A DNA stretch of 17,552 nucleotides from Bacillota bacterium (GTDB taxonomy: Bacteria > Bacillota > Clostridia > Christensenellales > CAG-138). The stretch covers positions 1 through 17,552 of the forward strand of contig JAFABA010000005.1 in the NCBI GenBank assembly GCA_023426265.1. Reading direction: 5' to 3'. Both the position numbers and the translations under genes were made by a program. Below the pieces are notes generated by a model. That model had not been told where the DNA came from, searched no databases, and was given only the letters and a program-made list of their open reading frames with translations. The stretch's first letter is position 1, and each line of letters starts with the position of its first letter. Shown in pieces: positions 14,567-17,552 of this stretch.

Positions 14567-14589
14567 AGTCCCCGGCATTGCCGGGGACT
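14567..14589. terminator. Rho-independent terminator of the XRE-CPBP operon
   Basis: AGTCCCCGGC (14567-14576) pairs perfectly with GCCGGGGACT (14580-14589) around a 3-base loop. On the minus strand it is followed by TTCTTTATG, a modest U-rich tail. It lies 40 bases past the stop of the CPBP protease gene. Confidence 0.75.
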
Positions 14590-14628
14590 CTGTGCTTCCC
14601 GTCTTATGCGCTGTCAATTTGCGGTACG

Positions 14629-15540
14629 TTATTCCTGCTTGGGAGCGGCTTCCGGCGCTATCTCATTTTGCGGCGCGCCGATTTTTATCAACAGGAACGC
14701 GGCAAGCAGCAGAAACGGCAGCCCGCCGATGACGCCGGTGATCGCAGGGCCAATTAGCGGGTTGAAGCCGGGCATTGCAAGGTAAATCGCGAGCCCCGCG
14801 CCCGCGTTGACGGTGGAATGGATCATGGAGGCGGGAATGGCGCTGTTGAGCTTTATTGTGATATAGCCCTCTATTATGCCCAGCACCACGCAGAATACGA
14901 TCATGGCCAATATGCCGAGCCAGGGGTAGCCCCAATACTCCGTGCCGTAGTTATGCCCCAGGATAATAATCGGCGCGTGCCATACGCCCCAAATCACACC
15001 CGAAAGCAGAAGCGCCGCGCGATCAGAATGGGATTCGCGAAGTTTGGGAAGGAGATATCCCCTCCAGCCAAGCTCCTCCCCCAGCGTGGGGATGATGTTG
15101 ATGACGGGGCCCAGCAGCGCGACCTGCAAAACGGATATCAGCAGCAGCTGTTTTGCGGGTATCACCAGGGTGCCGTTGGCTGTCGCCATCCCCGTAAGCA
15201 GGGTAAGGGCAGGGTCAAACGAGCCGGGGAATATCAGGAAATAGACCACCGCGCTGGCGAACAAAAGCAGGGTAGGTCCAAAGAACAGAAGCACGTAATG
15301 CCGGATGTGCCCCTTGAAATGCGGGCGCAGGTACATGTTTTGGAACCCTTCCTTTGTAACCCACCGCGTCAGTATGTTGCCCAATGTCGGCGCGAACATG
15401 GCCCCGGCAATCAATATGACCGAAGGGAGCGAACCGTACGCAAAACCCAGTATGGGCACCAACAGGAATAGGATCCACGCGATACCGAATGTGAATGCCG
15501 CGAATAAAATCAGCCGCTTTTTTGTAGCCTTGTCTTCCAT
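14629..15540 (-). CDS. CPBP-family intramembrane metalloprotease (CAAX protease-like)
   Basis: Multi-pass membrane protein of 303 residues with about eight hydrophobic segments. The three family motifs are present: GEELGWRGYLLPKL (Glu155, Glu156, Arg160), GVIWGVWHAP (His188) and MIHSTVNAG (His241, Asn245). These residues form the intramembrane catalytic site. Bacterial members act in membrane-protein processing, bacteriocin immunity or unknown roles. The ATG at 15540 has AGGAGG upstream. It follows the XRE-family regulator by 42 bases on the same strand, so the two are probably co-transcribed and functionally linked. The family is secure; the target protein is unknown. Confidence 0.94.
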   Translation of the reverse strand: MEDKATKKRLILFAAFTFGIAWILFLLVPILGFAYGSLPSVILIAGAMFAPTLGNILTRWVTKEGFQNMYLRPHFKGHIRHYVLLFFGPTLLLFASAVVYFLIFPGSFDPALTLLTGMATANGTLVIPAKQLLLISVLQVALLGPVINIIPTLGEELGWRGYLLPKLRESHSDRAALLLSGVIWGVWHAPIIILGHNYGTEYWGYPWLGILAMIVFCVVLGIIEGYITIKLNSAIPASMIHSTVNAGAGLAIYLAMPGFNPLIGPAITGVIGGLPFLLLAAFLLIKIGAPQNEIAPEAAPKQE

Positions 15541-15582
15541 ATGCTCCTCCTAATAAACTGTATGCTTATGCTGCAAAGCGGC

Positions 15583-16686
15583 CTACAGGCTATGCTTGAG
15601 CCGTTCCAATAGGGCGCGGTACCGCTTTTCCTGCGCAAGCGCCGCAAACGCGGGGCTTTCCACTACGTCCAGCATGCTCTTTTTGATTGTCTTTTCATCG
15701 CGGGGAAGGCCCGTTCTCAAATCCAGCTGCTCCAGCCAAGGATTTAAGAGATCAAAAAAATCGTCCCCCTGCAGGCGCAGCGGATAAATATCTCCCGTGA
15801 CGATGTCTGCGTATTCCTCCAGCATATCGAGCGCCCTCTCATGGCTTTGCTGCATGCAATATCCTTGCGCAGCCGAAAGATAGAGGCCGATGATCACCGA
15901 CGGGTGCAATTTCTTCATATCAAACACCTCTGCAACGGCGTGCCCACGGCTGAGCGTTTCCTCAAATTTCGTCGGTTCGTTTGCGCACAGCATCAGGTAA
16001 GCGGGCAGGAAGTTGAAGAGCACCACGATGTTCTGGTACATGCCGACCTGCAAAACTTCCTTAGCCTCCTCCATGCGGCCCGTCATCTGATAGGCGGAAG
16101 CCAGCAGAGACTCCGGCGGCATGGCCGGTACGATCGTGCCTTCCAACAGCTCGAGCGCGGTGTCCGGATCGTTTCCCATCAGGCAGCACAACGCTTCCGT
16201 ATAGAGCGCCTGCTTGGCTAAGGGCACGTCCCCGCTTTCCTCCCGTACGCGCACAAAAAGGGCTTTGCTTTGCGCAAGCAGGGCGTTGACAGCATCCTGG
16301 TTTTTTGCCAGCTCCAGGTGGTTGACCAGCAGCATTCCAACTTGCAGCAGCAGGGGAAAGCAGGAGTAATACTTTCTGATGATCCGGTCGCATTCTTCCA
16401 GCACCGCGTCAAATGGCCTCGCCGAAAAGTCCGCGCTCAGGCTGCGGTAGAGCTTGCGGATATCCTCCTTGGTCAACTGCGGCTTATAATCCATCAGTTC
16501 GTCTATGCTGATGTTAAAGTACGCCGCAAGCTGGGGGAGAAACGTCACATCCGGGTAGCTTTGCCCCGTCTCCCATTTGGAAACGGAGGCTTTGGATACC
16601 CCCATGTAACTTGCCAGTTCATCCTGCGTGATGCCCTTTTCTTTGCGCTTGCTGACAAGCACGCTTGCGATATTGATTTCCTTCAT
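15583..16686 (-). CDS. XRE-family transcriptional regulator with helical-repeat C-terminal domain
   Basis: DNA-binding regulator of 367 residues. A Cro/CI-type helix-turn-helix occupies about residues 8-66, with the recognisable core GITQDELASYMGVSKASVSKWETGQSYPDVTFLPQLAAYFNISIDELM. The remainder is an alpha-helical region with TPR-like character (for example LAKQALYTEALCCLMGNDPDTALELLEGTI and SAAQGYCMQQSHERALDMLEEYADI), probably for peptide sensing or dimerisation. The ATG at 16686 is 9 bases from AGAGG; the GTG at 16695 sits too close to it. It heads an operon with the CPBP protease, whose expression it probably controls. The ligand is unknown. Confidence 0.93.
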   Translation of the reverse strand: MKEINIASVLVSKRKEKGITQDELASYMGVSKASVSKWETGQSYPDVTFLPQLAAYFNISIDELMDYKPQLTKEDIRKLYRSLSADFSARPFDAVLEECDRIIRKYYSCFPLLLQVGMLLVNHLELAKNQDAVNALLAQSKALFVRVREESGDVPLAKQALYTEALCCLMGNDPDTALELLEGTIVPAMPPESLLASAYQMTGRMEEAKEVLQVGMYQNIVVLFNFLPAYLMLCANEPTKFEETLSRGHAVAEVFDMKKLHPSVIIGLYLSAAQGYCMQQSHERALDMLEEYADIVTGDIYPLRLQGDDFFDLLNPWLEQLDLRTGLPRDEKTIKKSMLDVVESPAFAALAQEKRYRALLERLKHSL

Positions 16687-16709
16687 ACAATTCACCCTCT
16701 TATGGCCAT

Positions 16710-16738
16710 ATTGTATTGCACGGACGCATGGAAATCAA
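16710..16738 (-). promoter_or_regulatory. Predicted promoter of the XRE-CPBP operon
   Basis: On the minus strand TTGATT (16733-16738) and TACAAT (16710-16715) are separated by 17 bases, placing the start site near 16703, shortly before the ribosome-binding site. A GTTGATT/AATCAAC inverted repeat lies just upstream (16749-16773) and shares its half-site with the -35. Confidence 0.65.
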
Positions 16739-16748
16739 TGGATCTGCG

Positions 16749-16773
16749 GTTGATTCTGGTTAAAGAAATCAAC
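16749..16773. repeat. Inverted repeat upstream of the XRE promoter, possible operator
   Basis: GTTGATT (16749-16755) and AATCAAC (16767-16773) form a perfect 7-bp inverted repeat with an 11-base spacer. The TTGATT half-site recurs as the -35 of the promoter next to it. Such spaced half-sites could bind the XRE dimer; this is inference. From here to 16973 I see no gene; an 80-codon minus-strand frame has no family resemblance. Confidence 0.35.
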
Positions 16774-16973
16774 TTGTACGATACTATCGCGGCGATTTGA
16801 CTTGCTTCATAGTACGTCTTATGAGTATTCATTAGGCGAAGGCCAATGGCTTTGTCAACCTGAACATCCGCTCGAATTTGGGCCAGAACGATTCGCCGGT
16901 GGGGATAATCGGAGAATGATAGACTAGCCAGCAAGCCGATCGGGATACGTGCTCTTGCCGCTATAACGGTTAC

Positions 16974-17022
16974 ATAAAACAGGCTGCCCCCATCCTTTGC
17001 GGAATGAAGGCGCCTGTTTTAT
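16974..17022. terminator. Terminator of the EFR1-type ferredoxin gene
   Basis: ATAAAACAGGC (16974-16984) pairs perfectly with GCCTGTTTTAT (17012-17022), an 11-bp stem whose 27-base interior can pair partly. It begins 3 bases after the ferredoxin stop codon and gives TTTT in the minus direction. Confidence 0.75.
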
Positions 17023-17024
17023 TG

Positions 17025-17552
17025 CTATTGGTTCATAGATGCCGTGGGCGCCGCTCCCATGATATCTTTGGCTGCGACATCCGGGTGATGGTACCGTTTC
17101 CGGCCAACCGTATTGTTGCCGTATTCAATTGCTTCATGCGGGCACCACTGGAGGCAGGCGAGGCACCGCTCGCAGTGATGCTGCCAGATTGGCCGCTTGC
17201 CCTCCATTTTGATATTGGTTACAGGGCATACACGCGTGCATATCCCGCAACCGGTACATTTTTCGGTCGCTCCGAATTTTTCGTCCCATTCCGCGATGTT
17301 GCGATATAAATAGCGTTGATTGGCTATTTTACTGAACAGTTTGGCGGTCCGCTTCGCCGGGTTCCTATCGCCGTTGGCGATCGCTTCCACGGCTTTGTCC
17401 GCCTTTTCCGTGGCGTCTTTGATCAGCTGCTGTATGGCGCTTTGAGTGAAGGACGGGTATTTCACGATATAATTCCCCGGCATGTTCACGCTTTCGGCAT
17501 AGGAGAGGGAGGCGCTCTTTTCTTTTAAGACGTCGTCCAGCATGCCTAAAGC
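17025..17552 (-). CDS. EFR1-type ferredoxin protein, C-terminal part (cut by window edge)
   Basis: The last 175 residues of a redox protein whose frame stays open past the window end. Two classical [4Fe-4S] motifs are visible, CTGCGICTRVCP and CERCLACLQWCP, followed by a short tail. The stretch before them (SFTQSAIQQLIKDATEKADKAVEAI, then KLFSKIANQRYLYRNIAEWDEKF) is typical of the EFR1 family, in which an N-terminal flavodoxin-like domain is fused to a bacterial ferredoxin. That N-terminal part lies outside the window. It is a cytosolic electron carrier common in Clostridia. A Met at 17543 is internal, since ALG codons precede it in frame. Confidence 0.9.
   Translation of the reverse strand, partial: ALGMLDDVLKEKSASLSYAESVNMPGNYIVKYPSFTQSAIQQLIKDATEKADKAVEAIANGDRNPAKRTAKLFSKIANQRYLYRNIAEWDEKFGATEKCTGCGICTRVCPVTNIKMEGKRPIWQHHCERCLACLQWCPHEAIEYGNNTVGRKRYHHPDVAAKDIMGAAPTASMNQ

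Noticed and set aside
16692..16934. 80-codon minus-strand frame upstream of the XRE regulator
   Set aside because: It contains the regulator's predicted promoter and inverted repeat and shows no start signal or family pattern.

Overview
The window looks like a chromosomal segment of an anaerobic, probably gut-type member of the Clostridia (Firmicutes). This is inferred from strong GGAGG ribosome-binding sites, TTGACA/TATAAT-type promoters, a lipoprotein with an Ala/Pro/Thr/Glu-rich linker, an EFR1-type ferredoxin and a dense array of sugar-uptake genes, all in a fairly GC-rich background. No rRNA, tRNA, CRISPR array, insertion sequence or phage gene was seen.

Left end (1-1676): the N-terminal part of a LysR-type regulator (minus strand) faces a divergent APC-family amino-acid transporter of YjeH type (plus strand). 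Both have recognisable promoters, and between them lies a perfect 15-bp T-N11-A palindrome, the expected LysR operator. A strong bidirectional terminator at 1639-1676 closes this unit and the sugar operon that meets it head-on.

Centre (1701-10891): a divergently organised sugar-utilisation locus. The minus-strand operon encodes a PMI-type cupin sugar isomerase, a two-domain sugar ABC ATPase, an RbsC-type permease and an RbsB-type lipoprotein binding protein. The LacI-family regulator gene lies just upstream of it on the same strand. The plus-strand operon encodes a FucU-type mutarotase, an FGGY kinase closely resembling L-xylulokinase (LyxK) and an L-xylulose-5-phosphate 3-epimerase (UlaE/SgbU type). 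Both operons have good sigma-A promoters carrying matching copies of an 18-bp palindrome centred on CG. One copy lies between -35 and -10; the other lies just past the start site. A weaker copy covers the regulator's own start region. Read as a pathway: uptake, anomer interconversion, aldose-to-ketose isomerisation, phosphorylation and 3-epimerisation towards L-ribulose 5-phosphate. The 4-epimerase needed to reach D-xylulose 5-phosphate is not in the window. The true substrate is not known; L-lyxose/L-xylulose-type pentoses are my best inference.

Right-centre (10949-14243): a minus-strand pair, an FAD-dependent oxidoreductase with a four-cysteine cluster followed by a 461-residue organic-anion-type membrane transporter. 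It is preceded by a long non-coding stretch whose last ~140 bases can fold into several hairpins.

Right end (14244-17552): a small conserved-looking protein of unknown function, a CPBP (CAAX-type) membrane protease in an operon behind an XRE-family regulator with an alpha-helical repeat-like C-terminal part, and the C-terminal two-[4Fe-4S] portion of an EFR1-type ferredoxin protein running off the window.
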